Origin: Neogemmobacter tilapiae | Lineage (GTDB): Bacteria > Pseudomonadota > Alphaproteobacteria > Rhodobacterales > Rhodobacteraceae | Length of the DNA: 64,000 nucleotides | Direction of reading: 5' to 3' | NCBI RefSeq assembly: GCF_014652215.1 | Contig: NZ_BMYJ01000002.1 | Coordinates: 1 to 64,000, forward strand | Shown: positions 45,729 to 56,519 of the stretch, piece by piece | Numbering within the stretch: the first letter of the stretch is position 1 | Layout of the letters: each line of letters starts with the position of its first letter | Notes under the pieces: model-generated | The model's input: only the letters and a program-made list of their open reading frames with translations | Told to the model about the DNA's origin: nothing | Databases searched by the model: none | Position numbers and translations under genes: made by a program

Positions 45729-46736
45729 TTACTTGCGATGCCCCACATATTCATTCGCCAGCGAGAAAATCCGCCCGGTCACATGGCTGGAGAACGCGCC
45801 AAACGCCGTCTTCTTGCCATTCGTCATAAAGATCACCGATTGGTTTTGCAGGATCGGCGACCGCATCATCACCAGCTGCGAACCCGGCATCAGATGCGCC
45901 GTTTCCTCGACCCAGGCCTTCATATCCTTGGCGATTTCACCGCCCAGATCGAACCAGCCAGCGGCATCATCGGTGAATTCCAGCACCGCCCCATCTTCGT
46001 CGATCATCATCGCCAGATCGCAATGCTTGGCCACGGCACCATAGAACCGTTCCACCACTGCCGTATCCACCATCGGCGCGGTCGCGACCGCCGCCGCTGC
46101 CGCAGGGGCTGCCGCCAACGCGCTGGCGACCGATGCCATCACCGCCGCAGGTTGGGCCGCTTGCCCTGCCGCCGCTTGGGCCGCGGCGGCCATCGCCGGT
46201 TCGCGCGCCGAAGGCGCTGCTGAAGCGCCGCCCGAAGGCGCCGCAGGTGCCGGGGCCGCACCCGGCCCGCGTGCGACTTCCGGCACCACGGCGGCTGGCA
46301 CGACGCCGAACATATCGCAGGCAAAACGCCATTCCGCCGCTGGGAAACCATCGGTCTTGGGCGGATAAGTCACGGGCGAAGGCCGCGACACCATGTCGAA
46401 TTCCCCGGCACGCGACACAAAAGTCGTCAGGATTTCTGCCAACAGCTTCAGTTGCCCGTCCAGCTGATTGTAGTCCCGCTCGATCCGCGACGCGATAGCC
46501 CCGCGCCCGTCGGTGTCGGGTGTCAATTCGATCAGACGCAGAACCTTCTTGTTCTGAACGTCAAAAATCACCTGCGCGTCGCCGATGGCCAATGTCAGCC
46601 GCCGCGCCGCCGTGGTCTGGTCGATCTCATAGAAAAACGCCTGAAGACGCCCATAGGGAGTCGCCAAGTTAAACGACGTATCGTCGCCTGCGCCGCCGCC
46701 GCCACCGATCAGCTTGCCCAAGGCTCCTTTCAACAT
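45729..46736 (-). CDS. Conserved-looking protein with Ala/Pro-rich linker, function unknown
   Basis: A 335-residue protein in two folded halves joined by an Ala/Pro-rich linker (about 160-225). The N-terminal half (starting MLKGALGKLIGGGG) includes LTLAIGDAQVIFDVQNKKVLRL; the C-terminal half (about 225-335) contains DLAMMIDEDGAVLEFTDDAAGW and GSQLVMMRSPILQNQSVIFM and ends FSLANEYVGHRK. No signal peptide or membrane segment is visible. AAGGAG is well placed before the start, and the gene has its own terminator. I do not recognise the family. It lies downstream of groEL on the same strand, separated by a terminator. Confidence 0.75.
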   Translation of the reverse strand: MLKGALGKLIGGGGGAGDDTSFNLATPYGRLQAFFYEIDQTTAARRLTLAIGDAQVIFDVQNKKVLRLIELTPDTDGRGAIASRIERDYNQLDGQLKLLAEILTTFVSRAGEFDMVSRPSPVTYPPKTDGFPAAEWRFACDMFGVVPAAVVPEVARGPGAAPAPAAPSGGASAAPSAREPAMAAAAQAAAGQAAQPAAVMASVASALAAAPAAAAAVATAPMVDTAVVERFYGAVAKHCDLAMMIDEDGAVLEFTDDAAGWFDLGGEIAKDMKAWVEETAHLMPGSQLVMMRSPILQNQSVIFMTNGKKTAFGAFSSHVTGRIFSLANEYVGHRK

Positions 46737-47223
46737 CGTCCTGCTCCTTTTCCCGTTTCGCCCGATGTACCACGTTCAACAAAGGCTGCCCTCACGGCCA
46801 CCCCGTTGAAACTTCACTCTGTTCGAACCGGATCACGCCCCTATCGGCCGCTGCACCGTTTCAACACTCATAACCAACACAGGACAGATTCGGCCTCTCG
46901 CCATTTGAACCCACACCCGAGCCAACAGCTAATCAGCAATCATGGCACAATTGGGGACAGTCTGTCACAAATCCATAGTTAATCCCAAGATCGTTTCTTC
47001 ATGGCAGGAAACACATCCGCAGCCGCGATTTGGTGCGCTTTCGCCCGCAAACGCCAGAATCCGCAAACCTTTGCTTAAATTGTGATGTAATTCAGCAGAA
47101 CATCGCACTTTCCTCGGCGCATCGGCCCAAGCCGTCTTGGCGGGCTGTTTCTGTTGGCCTGACAATTTCGGCAATTGTCAGGCCGAAAATCCGACTGCGC
47201 CCAGGTTTCGAATCGCCAAGAAA
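46737..47223. other. Gene-free region between groEL and the Ala-rich protein gene
   Basis: No frame here has family similarity or a ribosome site. It should hold the promoter of the Ala-rich protein gene (minus strand) and is more AT-rich than its neighbours around 46860-47100. The notable structure is the long inverted repeat at 47156-47184. A short palindrome GACAG-T-CTGTC lies near 46955-46966. I see no tRNA or recognisable small RNA. Confidence 0.55.
47156..47184. promoter_or_regulatory. 12-bp perfect inverted repeat
   Basis: GGCCTGACAATT and AATTGTCAGGCC are perfect complements around a 5-base centre (TCGGC). No T-run follows on either strand, so it is not a typical terminator. It lies 40 bases downstream of the groEL terminator. 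It resembles a repressor operator or an RNA hairpin, with no gene directly adjacent on either side. Confidence 0.6.
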
Positions 47224-47250
47224 AAGGGCGGCCCAAGCGGGGCCGCCCTT
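47224..47250 (-). terminator. groEL terminator
   Basis: AAGGGCGGCC and GGCCGCCCTT form a perfect 10-bp stem with a 7-base loop, and the minus strand continues TTTCTTGG. It lies 25 bases after the groEL stop. Confidence 0.9.
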
Positions 47251-47275
47251 CCTGATTCTCGCAGCGATCCGGCGA

Positions 47276-49003
<1,728 letters not shown>

Positions 49004-49015
49004 GTCCGAAAGCGA

Positions 49016-49303
49016 TCAGGAAATGATCCCCAGAATGTCGCTTTCTTTCATGATCAGCAGTTCTTCGCCGTTCAGCGTCACTTCTGTGCCCGACCATTTG
49101 CCGAACAGGATGCGGTCGCCTGCTTTAACCGACGGTGCGATCAGCTCGCCCGAATCCTTGCGCGCGCCTTCGCCGACCGAGACAATCTCGCCTTCTGCCG
49201 GTTTTTCCTTGGCGGTATCCGGGATGATCAGCCCGCCCTTGGTTTTTTCGTCCGACTGGACGCGGCGGACCAAAACACGGTCATGCAGCGGTTTGAAAGC
49301 CAT
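49016..49303 (-). CDS. groS: Co-chaperonin GroES
   Basis: A 95-residue GroES with the mobile loop and the opening [30 protein letters not shown] and the terminal ESDILGIIS are standard. The start at 49303 is preceded by GAGGGAG. The heat-shock CIRCE element lies 36 bases upstream, so the groES-groEL operon is HrcA-controlled. Confidence 0.97.
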   Translation of the reverse strand: MAFKPLHDRVLVRRVQSDEKTKGGLIIPDTAKEKPAEGEIVSVGEGARKDSGELIAPSVKAGDRILFGKWSGTEVTLNGEELLIMKESDILGIIS

Positions 49304-49338
49304 CTGGTTAACTCCCTCGGGTTCCAGGTTGAATAAGA

Positions 49339-49365
49339 TTGGCACTCGATTGTCGCGAGTGCCAA
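49339..49365 (-). promoter_or_regulatory. CIRCE element (HrcA operator)
   Basis: TTGGCACTC-N9-GAGTGCCAA is a perfect 9-9-9 inverted repeat, matching the CIRCE consensus (TTAGCACTC-N9-GAGTGCTAA) except for one symmetrical base change per arm. It lies just upstream of groES. HrcA repressor is expected to bind here. Confidence 0.93.
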
Positions 49366-49509
49366 CAGCGGGGCATTTAGGCAGGCCCAAGGGCGCTGTC
49401 AACCACGCTGGCATGGAACGGCCGCGCAAAATTTTGATGACAGCGTGATCGCGCTTGGTGGAACCGCCCGACCTGTGCAAGGCTTTGCCCAACAGGTGCA
49501 GGAGTATCC

Positions 49510-50532
49510 ATGAAATACGCGTCCCTTCCCCGGCTGATTCTCGCCACGGCCCTGATGTTTCTGGCGGGCGCAGGCCTTTTACGGGCAGGATGTGAAGGCG
49601 GCGTTAACCTGCTGACCACCATGCCCTCCGACAAGCGCGCCGAGATTGAGGCTGTGACCATGGCCGCCCCCTTCCCGCAGGGGAATCTCTGGCAGGCCAC
49701 GCGGGATGGGCAAACGGTGACGATTCTGGGCACTTATCATCTGGATGACCGGCGGCATGACGCGATTATGCAATCCGTCGCCCCCCTCCTTGATAAGGCC
49801 GGGCGTTTGCTGGTTGAGGCTGGCCCCCAAGAGGTGCGCCAGCTCAAGGCCCATATGGCGCGCGAACCCGGCATGATGTTCCTGACCCAAGGGCCCAGCC
49901 TGATGGAACAACTGCCCCCTGACATCTGGAAAAAGCTGAAAACCGCCATGGCCGCCCGGCAGGTGCCGGGCTTTATGGCCGCCAAGTTCCGCCCTTGGTT
50001 TGCCGCCATGACGCTTTCGGCCCCGCCCTGCATGGCCTTGGACGCGGCCCGCGAAAATGGGCTGGATATGCGACTGATGAAACTCGCCGCCGAAAAAAGC
50101 CTCTCGGTGCAGGCGCTGGAACCCTATGACACGCTCTTCAAGATGATCGACAGCCTTTCGGCTGAGGATCAGATCGAAATGATCGAAATGTCCCTGCAAA
50201 TGGAAAGCCATATTCAGGACATGACCTTCACCACCGCCGAGGAATATTTTGCCCAGAACAGCCGTGTGATCTGGGAACTGACCCGCGACAATGCCCTGGC
50301 CCAAGCCAGCGACCGCCCCGGTTTCACCAAGGCCGACATCACCGCCGATTTCGATCTGATGGAAAAGGTCATGCTGACCGAACGCAACGCCGCATGGATT
50401 CCGGTGATCGAAGAGGCCGCCGATAAGGGCACGGTCTTTGTGGCCTTCGGTGCGCTGCATCTGTCCGGCGATACGGGCGTGTTGCATCTGCTGGAACAGA
50501 AGGGCTGGACCATCGAACGCCTGCCCCTGTGA
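49510..50532 (+). CDS. TraB/GumN family protein
   Basis: A 340-residue exported protein of the TraB/GumN (Tiki-like) family. A signal-like hydrophobic N-terminus ([17 protein letters not shown]) precedes a cysteine at 28; the RAGC context is a poor lipobox. Metal-type motifs are GTYHLDD at 74-80 and [16 protein letters not shown] near the C-terminus. Relatives of the Tiki group are metal proteases, but bacterial members are uncharacterised. GGAG precedes the start. It is convergent with the Nudix gene. Confidence 0.82.
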   Translation: MKYASLPRLILATALMFLAGAGLLRAGCEGGVNLLTTMPSDKRAEIEAVTMAAPFPQGNLWQATRDGQTVTILGTYHLDDRRHDAIMQSVAPLLDKAGRLLVEAGPQEVRQLKAHMAREPGMMFLTQGPSLMEQLPPDIWKKLKTAMAARQVPGFMAAKFRPWFAAMTLSAPPCMALDAARENGLDMRLMKLAAEKSLSVQALEPYDTLFKMIDSLSAEDQIEMIEMSLQMESHIQDMTFTTAEEYFAQNSRVIWELTRDNALAQASDRPGFTKADITADFDLMEKVMLTERNAAWIPVIEEAADKGTVFVAFGALHLSGDTGVLHLLEQKGWTIERLPL

Positions 50533-50550
50533 TTTCCAGCAGGGTAGGGG

Positions 50551-51003
50551 TCAGAACACGATCCGCTCCAGCGGATCATAGGCCGCTGCCGCCTTGCCCC
50601 AGGCCACCGCAACCAGACTGTCCGGCTTGAACCGGATCGACCCCATCTCGGACTGCGCAAAGAACCGGCGGCGGTTCACAACCCCCTCGGGGTCGCGCCA
50701 ATCGTCGGACACAATGCCCCCCACGATCTGGCAGCGAAAGAAAATATCCACCTGATGAAAACCGCTGCTGGGATCGTGGAATTCATTCACCAGCGCCGGT
50801 TCGCCCACAGCAATCCGCAGCCCCGTCTCCTCGAACACCTCCCGCGCCAGATTGTCCGGCAGGCTCGCCCCGGTTTCCACCCCACCCCCCGGCGCGCACC
50901 ACAGGTCGGATTGCCCGCCCGGAAAAGCATTCACCAGCAACAGCCGGTCGTCTTGCAGGATCAGGGCACGAACAGCCAGACGCGGTGACTTGGGGCGGGG
51001 CAT
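50551..51003 (-). CDS. Nudix hydrolase
   Basis: A 150-residue Nudix protein. The core REVFEETG at 54-61 with Glu58 and Glu59 for metal binding is present within [18 protein letters not shown]. The first Glu of the classical box (GX5E) is Ala here (position 46). This may reduce but not abolish activity. The substrate is unknown. The ATG at 51003 is preferred over an upstream GTG at 51015. It diverges from the alpha/beta hydrolase gene. Confidence 0.87.
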   Translation of the reverse strand: MPRPKSPRLAVRALILQDDRLLLVNAFPGGQSDLWCAPGGGVETGASLPDNLAREVFEETGLRIAVGEPALVNEFHDPSSGFHQVDIFFRCQIVGGIVSDDWRDPEGVVNRRRFFAQSEMGSIRFKPDSLVAVAWGKAAAAYDPLERIVF

Positions 51004-51078
51004 GGTTTTCCACACTTGACGGGTTCAGGGGCGGGGCCGCCCCTTGGCATCGGCCAGCCCCAAGCCTATCCTTGGCTC

Positions 51079-51819
51079 ATGATCAAACGGATGGCCAGCC
51101 TTGCCTTTCTGGCACTGCACCACGGACCGGCCCCCGCCCGCGCCGCCGAATGCGTCATTCTGCTGCACGGCCTCGCCCGCACCGAAAAGTCGCTGGCTGT
51201 GATGGAGGCGGCGCTGGCCCGGCGCGGCTATCACGTCGTCAACCAATCCTATCCCTCCACCCGTCTGGCCCTCGCCGAACTCGCGCAGACCACCCTGCAC
51301 AAAGCCCTTTCGCATTGCCCGAAAGACGCCCGCATCCATGTTGTCACCCATTCCATGGGCGGCATTCTTCTGCGCCGCTATCTGGCGGAACAAGACATCC
51401 CCCAACTGGGCCGCGTCGTCATGCTTGCCCCCCCGAACCACGGATCGGAACTTGTGGATCGTTTGGGCGGCATCGCCGCCTTCCGCTGGATGCACGGCCC
51501 CGCGGGCCTTGAACTGGGCACGGATGGCGTCCCCGACAGCCTGCCCAAGGCCCATTACGATCTGGGCATCATTGCGGGCAGCCGATCCCTCAATCCCTTC
51601 TGGTCCTCGATGATCAACGGCCCCGATGATGGCAAGGTTTCCGTCGAAAGCACCAAACTCGCCGGAATGCGTGCCCATCTCACCATGCCCGTCAGCCATA
51701 CTTGGATGATGATGAACCCCCAGGTCATCGCCCAAACCGCGATTTTTCTGGAAAGCGGCGCCTTTCGTGAGAAAATGACCCTAGGCCAAGCCCTCGCCGT
51801 CTTGCGGCAGGGAACCTGA
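51079..51819 (+). CDS. Exported alpha/beta hydrolase, lipase-like
   Basis: A 246-residue alpha/beta hydrolase with a probable signal peptide (to about residue 22, ARA). The oxyanion motif HGLARTEKS is at 30-38. The nucleophile is Ser92 in THSMGG, where the usual first Gly is Thr-His. [14 protein letters not shown] is of the PGAP1/lipase type. It may act on envelope lipids or esters. The start at 51079 was chosen for the signal peptide. The iron-permease-family gene follows after 39 bases. Confidence 0.82.
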   Translation: MIKRMASLAFLALHHGPAPARAAECVILLHGLARTEKSLAVMEAALARRGYHVVNQSYPSTRLALAELAQTTLHKALSHCPKDARIHVVTHSMGGILLRRYLAEQDIPQLGRVVMLAPPNHGSELVDRLGGIAAFRWMHGPAGLELGTDGVPDSLPKAHYDLGIIAGSRSLNPFWSSMINGPDDGKVSVESTKLAGMRAHLTMPVSHTWMMMNPQVIAQTAIFLESGAFREKMTLGQALAVLRQGT

Positions 51820-51858
51820 CGTGCCTCGGCGCATGGGCCCCACCAGCAGGAGGATAAC

Positions 51859-52314
51859 ATGGCAGGCGGACAACTCTATTCCGATGCGGCCAAGGCCGTG
51901 GCCCGTTTCACCGGCCATCCCATCGTCTTTCTGATGGCCATCGGCTCCATCGTCGTCTGGCTGATCTCCGGCCCCATCTTCGGCTTTTCCGACACATGGC
52001 AACTGGTCATCAACACCGGCACCACCATCATCACCTTCCTCATGGTCTTTCTGATCCAGAACACCCAGAACCGCGACACCATGGCCATCCAGCTGAAGCT
52101 TGACGAACTGATCCGCGCCACCGAAGGCGCCCATATCTCGCTGCTCGATCTTGAGGAACTCAGCGAAGAAAAACTCGCCCAATTCCGCGATCAGTACGAG
52201 GCGATGGCCGCCAAGGCCCGCGAAATGCTCGCCCAAGGCAAACCCGACACCGGCATTCCCGATGCCCTGCTCGACGCCATGCCTGGCGACCTCAGGCGTC
52301 CCAACGCAGACTGA
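51859..52314 (+). CDS. Low-affinity iron permease family protein
   Basis: A 151-residue small membrane protein. Two membrane segments (about 22-40 and 48-66) are followed by FLIQNTQNRDT, the family signature, and a C-terminal amphipathic region. The name comes from yeast Fet4 homology; the short bacterial forms have not been shown to move iron. GGAGGAT precedes the start. The 3' end overlaps the convergent frcK gene by 23 bases. Confidence 0.82.
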   Translation: MAGGQLYSDAAKAVARFTGHPIVFLMAIGSIVVWLISGPIFGFSDTWQLVINTGTTIITFLMVFLIQNTQNRDTMAIQLKLDELIRATEGAHISLLDLEELSEEKLAQFRDQYEAMAAKAREMLAQGKPDTGIPDALLDAMPGDLRRPNAD

Positions 52315-52909
52315 TATCCGCCCGCCCCGATTCCCGCTGCACGCAGCGGATGTTCGGCAGATCATTCCCATCAATCCAGGCCCGCGCCTCGGCTGGCGTT
52401 TTCCCATGATGCGCCCAGCGCGCCAGCAAACGCCGGTCCAGCTCTGCCTCGGGCACGTCAATCATCACGGTCAGATCAAACAACCCCCGCAAATCCGCCC
52501 AAGGGCTGCGGTTCAGCAGCAGATAATTCCCCTCGATCACCAGAAACCGATCCTCTTGCAGCACAATATCCGCTGCCGCCCGCGACAACTCCATCGCCCG
52601 GTCAAAGATTGGAATCGCCACTTCCCCTTCCTCATCCCGCAACCGATGCACCAGCGCCAGAAACCCCGCCGCGTCAAACGTCTCGGGCGAACCCTTCCGC
52701 GACCGCAGCCCCCGCGCCTCCAACACCCGGTCGTCCAGATGAAACCCGTCCATCGGCACCGCCCGCGCCCCCGGCCCCAAGGCTTGCACCACAGTCGCTG
52801 CCATCGTCGATTTGCCCGAACCCGGCGGCCCCGCCAAGGCGGTCAGAAACCGCCCCGGCTGGTCTTCGGCCCTTGCCCGGATCAGGCTCGCCAAGGCCTC
52901 GGGTGTCAC
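52292..52909 (-). CDS. frcK: FrcK-like nucleoside/sugar kinase
   Basis: A 205-residue P-loop kinase of the uridine-kinase/PanK-like group, as in YggC and rhizobial FrcK. Walker A GPPGSGKS is at 27-34. MDGFHLDDRVL and VIEGNYLLLN are the substrate and Walker B regions. The start is GTG at 52909, overlapping the frcA stop by four bases (GTGA). It closes the frcB-C-A-K operon and is placed to phosphorylate the imported sugar, but FrcK activity is not well defined. Confidence 0.86.
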   Translation of the reverse strand: MTPEALASLIRARAEDQPGRFLTALAGPPGSGKSTMAATVVQALGPGARAVPMDGFHLDDRVLEARGLRSRKGSPETFDAAGFLALVHRLRDEEGEVAIPIFDRAMELSRAAADIVLQEDRFLVIEGNYLLLNRSPWADLRGLFDLTVMIDVPEAELDRRLLARWAHHGKTPAEARAWIDGNDLPNIRCVQRESGRADISLRWDA

Positions 52910-53679
52910 GCCGCCACCGCCCCTTCCGGCACTTTCGCCCCGGTCATATAGGCCACCGCATCCGACATCGAATGTTCCTTCGGATTGATCACCGCCAGAC
53001 GCCGCCCCAGCCGGTGAATATGCACCCGATCCGCCACTTCAAACACATGCGGCATGTTGTGGCTGATCAGGATGATCGGAATCCCCCGCTTTTTCACATC
53101 CAGGATCAATTCCAGCACCCGACGGCTTTCCTTGACCCCCAAGGCCGCTGTCGGTTCGTCCATGATCACCACCTTCGATCCAAAGGCCGCTGCACGCGCC
53201 ACCGCAACCCCCTGACGCTGCCCCCCTGACAGGGTTTCCACCGCCTGACTGATATTCTGGATCGTCATCAGCCCCAGTTCCGACAGCTTGTCCCGCGCCC
53301 GCTTTTCCATCGCCCCCCGGTCCAGCATCCGCAATACGCTGCCCGCCAAGCCCTTCTTGCGGATTTCCCGTCCCAGAAACATATTGTCCGAAATCGACAG
53401 GGCAGGGGACAGGGCCAGATTTTGATAGACCGTCTCGATCCCCGCATTCCGCGCCTGCATCGGGTTGGTGAAATTCATCACCTGACCTTCCAGCCTAATC
53501 TCCCCCTCGTCCGGGTTCACCGCCCCGCACAAGGCCTTGATCAGCGTCGACTTGCCCGCCCCGTTGTCCCCGATCACCGCCAGAATCTCCCCCGGCATCA
53601 GATCGAAATCCGCATGGTCCAAGGCCGTCACCCGGCCATAGCGTTTCACCAGCCCGCGGGCCGAAAGAATGGGTTCCAT
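52906..53679 (-). CDS. frcA: Sugar ABC transporter ATPase FrcA
   Basis: A 257-residue single-domain ATPase of the fructose/ribose class (CUT2). Walker A GDNGAGKS is at 37-44, signature LSGGQRQGVAVARA and Walker B VIMDEPT follow. Only one ATPase domain is present, as in FrcA and unlike RbsA. The start at 53679 has GGAGG eight bases upstream; Met at 53685 is the alternative. It is translationally linked to frcK and follows frcC by 13 bases. Confidence 0.92.
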   Translation of the reverse strand: MEPILSARGLVKRYGRVTALDHADFDLMPGEILAVIGDNGAGKSTLIKALCGAVNPDEGEIRLEGQVMNFTNPMQARNAGIETVYQNLALSPALSISDNMFLGREIRKKGLAGSVLRMLDRGAMEKRARDKLSELGLMTIQNISQAVETLSGGQRQGVAVARAAAFGSKVVIMDEPTAALGVKESRRVLELILDVKKRGIPIILISHNMPHVFEVADRVHIHRLGRRLAVINPKEHSMSDAVAYMTGAKVPEGAVAA

Positions 53680-53692
53680 CGTCATCTCCTCC

Positions 53693-54754
53693 CTAGCCCG
53701 AAACCTTGCGGATCCACTGGTCGATGGCCACCGCTCCAATGATCAGCACCCCCGTCAGCAACACCTTCCACTGCGGATCGGCGTTCAGCATGTTCAGACC
53801 CATGCTCATCACCCCCACGATCAGCGTCCCGAACAGCACCCCCAGAATCGACCCCCGCCCGCCGAACAGCGAAATCCCCCCGATCACCGCCGCGGTGATG
53901 GCCTGCAAGTTGAAATCCGTCACCACGGTCGAGGGCGAGATTGACCCGTTTCGCCCGATGGACACCCAAGCCGCCAGCCCCGCGATCAGCCCCGCCAGCG
54001 TATAGGTCGCCGTCAGCACTTTGCTGGTGCGGATCCCCGCCAGTTCGGCGGCATCCGGGTCATCCCCCACAGCATAGATATGCCGTCCAAAGGCCGTATA
54101 ATTCAGCATGTACCACAGCACGACATACAGGCCGATCATCGCCAGCACGCCCAAGGTCACCACTGCCGGCCCGATCTTGAAGCTGATGCCAAAGATATGC
54201 AGCCAAGGCGTTGCCGCCGTTACATCCGCCTCGCGCATCGTCGCATTCTCGGAATAGATCAGGCAGATCGCCATGATGATATTCCACGTGCCAAGCGTCA
54301 CGATAAAGGGCGGCAGTTTCAGCTTGGATACCAGAAACCCGTTCACCCAACCGCAAAACCCCGCCACCAGAAACCCGGCGATCAAGGCCACGCCCGCAGG
54401 CATGCCGTAACTGACCACCATGTTGCCCATGATGACAAAGGACAGCACCATGATCACACCGATGGCCAGATCAATCCCCGCCGTCAGCACCACCAAGGTC
54501 TGTGCCGCAGCCAGAATCCCCACCACGGCGACCTGCTGCATGATCAGCGTCAGCGTATAGGCGGAAAAGAACTTTTCGCCCTTTGCAATTCCAAAGAACA
54601 GGATCAGCGCCAAAAGCACGATCAGCGGCACCATCGCCGGGCTGGAATGCAGGAAATGCTGCAAGCGTTTCAGCCCCGACTTGTGGTCCTCGAACTGCGC
54701 GACGGTCGTCACGCTGCCGGTCAGAACCTTTTCGAATTCCTGTGGTTGGCTCAT
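53693..54754 (-). CDS. frcC: Sugar ABC transporter permease FrcC
   Basis: A 353-residue CUT2 permease with eight to ten membrane segments. Family marks are AQTLVVLTAGIDLAIG and GRHIYAVGDDPDAAELAG, and IGGISLFGGRGS near the end. The N-terminal cytoplasmic stretch (about 45 residues) is longer than in RbsC and typical of FrcC. AGGAGGGG precedes the start at 54754. A strong hairpin separates it from frcB. Confidence 0.93.
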   Translation of the reverse strand: MSQPQEFEKVLTGSVTTVAQFEDHKSGLKRLQHFLHSSPAMVPLIVLLALILFFGIAKGEKFFSAYTLTLIMQQVAVVGILAAAQTLVVLTAGIDLAIGVIMVLSFVIMGNMVVSYGMPAGVALIAGFLVAGFCGWVNGFLVSKLKLPPFIVTLGTWNIIMAICLIYSENATMREADVTAATPWLHIFGISFKIGPAVVTLGVLAMIGLYVVLWYMLNYTAFGRHIYAVGDDPDAAELAGIRTSKVLTATYTLAGLIAGLAAWVSIGRNGSISPSTVVTDFNLQAITAAVIGGISLFGGRGSILGVLFGTLIVGVMSMGLNMLNADPQWKVLLTGVLIIGAVAIDQWIRKVSG

Positions 54755-54800
54755 CCTATCCCCTCCTGCCTTGGGGCTTTCCCCTTTGGCCTTCTGAAAA

Positions 54801-54828
54801 CAAGGGCGGCCCTCCTCGGCCGCCCTTG
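54801..54828 (-). terminator. Hairpin between frcB and frcC
   Basis: CAAGGGCGGCC and GGCCGCCCTTG form a perfect 11-bp stem with a 6-base loop; TTTTC follows on the minus strand. It would act as a partial terminator or mRNA stabiliser, giving more binding protein than permease. Confidence 0.75.
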
Positions 54829-54887
54829 TCTGGCCCCTTTCGGGATCATGCGGAAACCTCAGTCTCCGCGCAACACTCTTGCGCCCC

Positions 54888-55907
54888 TCAGCCCCAGCAG
54901 AGCTCGGTCCCCTTCGCGGTGTCGATCGAATCGACGCCCGCCGCCGGTTTGTCCGTGACCAGCGCCACGCCCGTGTCAAAGAAGGCCTTGCCCGGTGTCG
55001 GCTGCGGCTTTTCACCGGTGTCGGCGAATTTCTTGATCGCCTCCACGCCCAGCGCCGCCATCAGCAGCGGATATTGCTGCGACGTCGCCCCGATCTGCCC
55101 GTCCTTGACCGAGGCCACGCCCGGGCAACCACCGTCCACCGACACGATCAGCACGTCATTTTCACGCCCCACCGCCTTCAGCGCCTGATAGGCCCCGACC
55201 GCTGCCGGTTCGTTGATCGTGTGGATCACGTTGATCTCGGGGTCTTTCTGAAGCAGGTTTTCCATCGCCTTGCGGCCACCTTCTTCGTTGCCGTTGGTCA
55301 CGTCATGGCCCACGATCCGCGGATCATCCTCGTCGCCGATCACGTTGGGGTCTTTCGGGTCGATGCCAAAACCGATCATGAAACCCTGATCGCGCAGCAC
55401 GTCCACCGTCGGCTGCGACGGCACCAGATCCAGGAAGCCAATCTTGGCATCCTTTGCCCCGTCGCCCATCGTCGCTGCGGCCCAGGCCCCGATCAGACGA
55501 CCGGCTTCAAGGTTGTCGGTTGCAAAGGTCGCATCGGCGGCTTCGGCCGGGTCCAGCGGCGTGTCCAAGGCGATGACCACCATCCCCGCCTCTTGCGCTT
55601 TTTTCACCGCATCCACGATGGCCTTGGTGTCCGAGGCGGCGATCAGAATGCCCTTTGCCCCATCCGCGATGCAGCTTTCGATGGCCGCCACCTGGCTGTC
55701 ATGGTCGCCGTCCACCTTGCCTGCATAGGCTTTCAAGGTCACGCCCAGTTCCGCCGCCTTGGCCTCCGCCCCTTCTTTCATCTTCACGAAAAAGGGGTTC
55801 GTATCGGTCTTCGTGATCAGGCAGGCCGAAACCTCTTGGGCCGTCGCCGTGCTGGACATCAGCGCCAGCGTCGCCGCCCCGATCAGGGCCTTTGTTGCAA
55901 ATTTCAT
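54888..55907 (-). CDS. frcB: Sugar ABC transporter binding protein FrcB
   Basis: A 339-residue periplasmic binding protein of the ribose class. The signal peptide [19 protein letters not shown] ends in ATA before [25 protein letters not shown] is the family opening and [36 protein letters not shown] and VSVDGGCPG form the sugar pocket. The frc operon in Sinorhizobium takes up fructose, mannose and ribose. The start at 55907 follows GGGAGGAAAC. It diverges from the mutarotase and ROK regulator genes. Confidence 0.93.
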   Translation of the reverse strand: MKFATKALIGAATLALMSSTATAQEVSACLITKTDTNPFFVKMKEGAEAKAAELGVTLKAYAGKVDGDHDSQVAAIESCIADGAKGILIAASDTKAIVDAVKKAQEAGMVVIALDTPLDPAEAADATFATDNLEAGRLIGAWAAATMGDGAKDAKIGFLDLVPSQPTVDVLRDQGFMIGFGIDPKDPNVIGDEDDPRIVGHDVTNGNEEGGRKAMENLLQKDPEINVIHTINEPAAVGAYQALKAVGRENDVLIVSVDGGCPGVASVKDGQIGATSQQYPLLMAALGVEAIKKFADTGEKPQPTPGKAFFDTGVALVTDKPAAGVDSIDTAKGTELCWG

Positions 55908-56024
55908 CCTGTTTCCTCCCTAGGACTGACGGGGCAAAGCCCCCGCCCCGATGCCCGGCCATACCCTCCCGGCCATCGTGACAGCGCCCAAACAAACCGA
56001 TTCCCCGATTCAGGTCAAGATAAA

Positions 56025-56041
56025 TAAATCACTCTGATTTA
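56025..56041. promoter_or_regulatory. Putative ROK regulator operator
   Basis: TAAATCA-CTC-TGATTTA is a perfect 7-bp inverted repeat, in the AT-rich divergent promoter between frcB and the mutarotase gene. ROK regulators such as Mlc and NagC bind AT-rich palindromes. A TTGACA box lies four bases to the right. Confidence 0.55.
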
Positions 56042-56093
56042 ATATTGACAGAACCCCGCCCCCCGCGCAGTCTGCCCGGACGGAGGAGCCGCC

Positions 56094-56519
56094 ATGCTGA
56101 TCGGAATCCCGCCCCTTCTGGGGCCAGACCTGCTTTATACCCTGCGCGCCATGGGCCACGGCGATGAGATTGCCATTGTGGATGGCAACTACCCGGCGCT
56201 GGAACATGCCCGCCGTCTGATCCGCGCCGATGGCCATGGCGTCATGGCCTTGGTGGCGGACATCCTTCAGGTCATGCCGCTGGACCGCGACCAGCCCGCC
56301 CTGATGCGCGCCGCGCTGCACAATGATCCGGCGCAGAAAGGCCCGTTCCACCACGAATTCGATGCCTTTTGCGGCCAAGTAGCGAAATCGTTTCAGGTCT
56401 TGCCATTGGCCGGGGCCGACCTGTATCCGCGCATCAAGGCGGCGCATTGCGTGGTGGCGACCTCCGAACAGGCGCTTTATGCCAATGTGATCCTGCGCAA
56501 AGGTGTTGTTGGGGTGTGA
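56094..56519 (+). CDS. RbsD/FucU family sugar mutarotase
   Basis: A 141-residue protein of the RbsD/FucU family, which interconverts sugar anomers or pyranose forms. GHGDEIAIVDGNYPALEH at about 21-38 contains the active His22 and Asp24. Its sequence is closer to FucU than to RbsD (for example ADGHGVMALVADILQVMPLD). It probably prepares the sugar imported by the frc transporter for kinase action. It overlaps the ROK regulator gene by one base (TGATG). GGAGGAG precedes the start. Confidence 0.9.
   Translation: MLIGIPPLLGPDLLYTLRAMGHGDEIAIVDGNYPALEHARRLIRADGHGVMALVADILQVMPLDRDQPALMRAALHNDPAQKGPFHHEFDAFCGQVAKSFQVLPLAGADLYPRIKAAHCVVATSEQALYANVILRKGVVGV

Noticed and set aside
47145..47220. tRNA-like sequence around GGTTTCGAATC
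   Set aside because: The surrounding bases do not fold into an acceptor stem and three arms with proper spacing.
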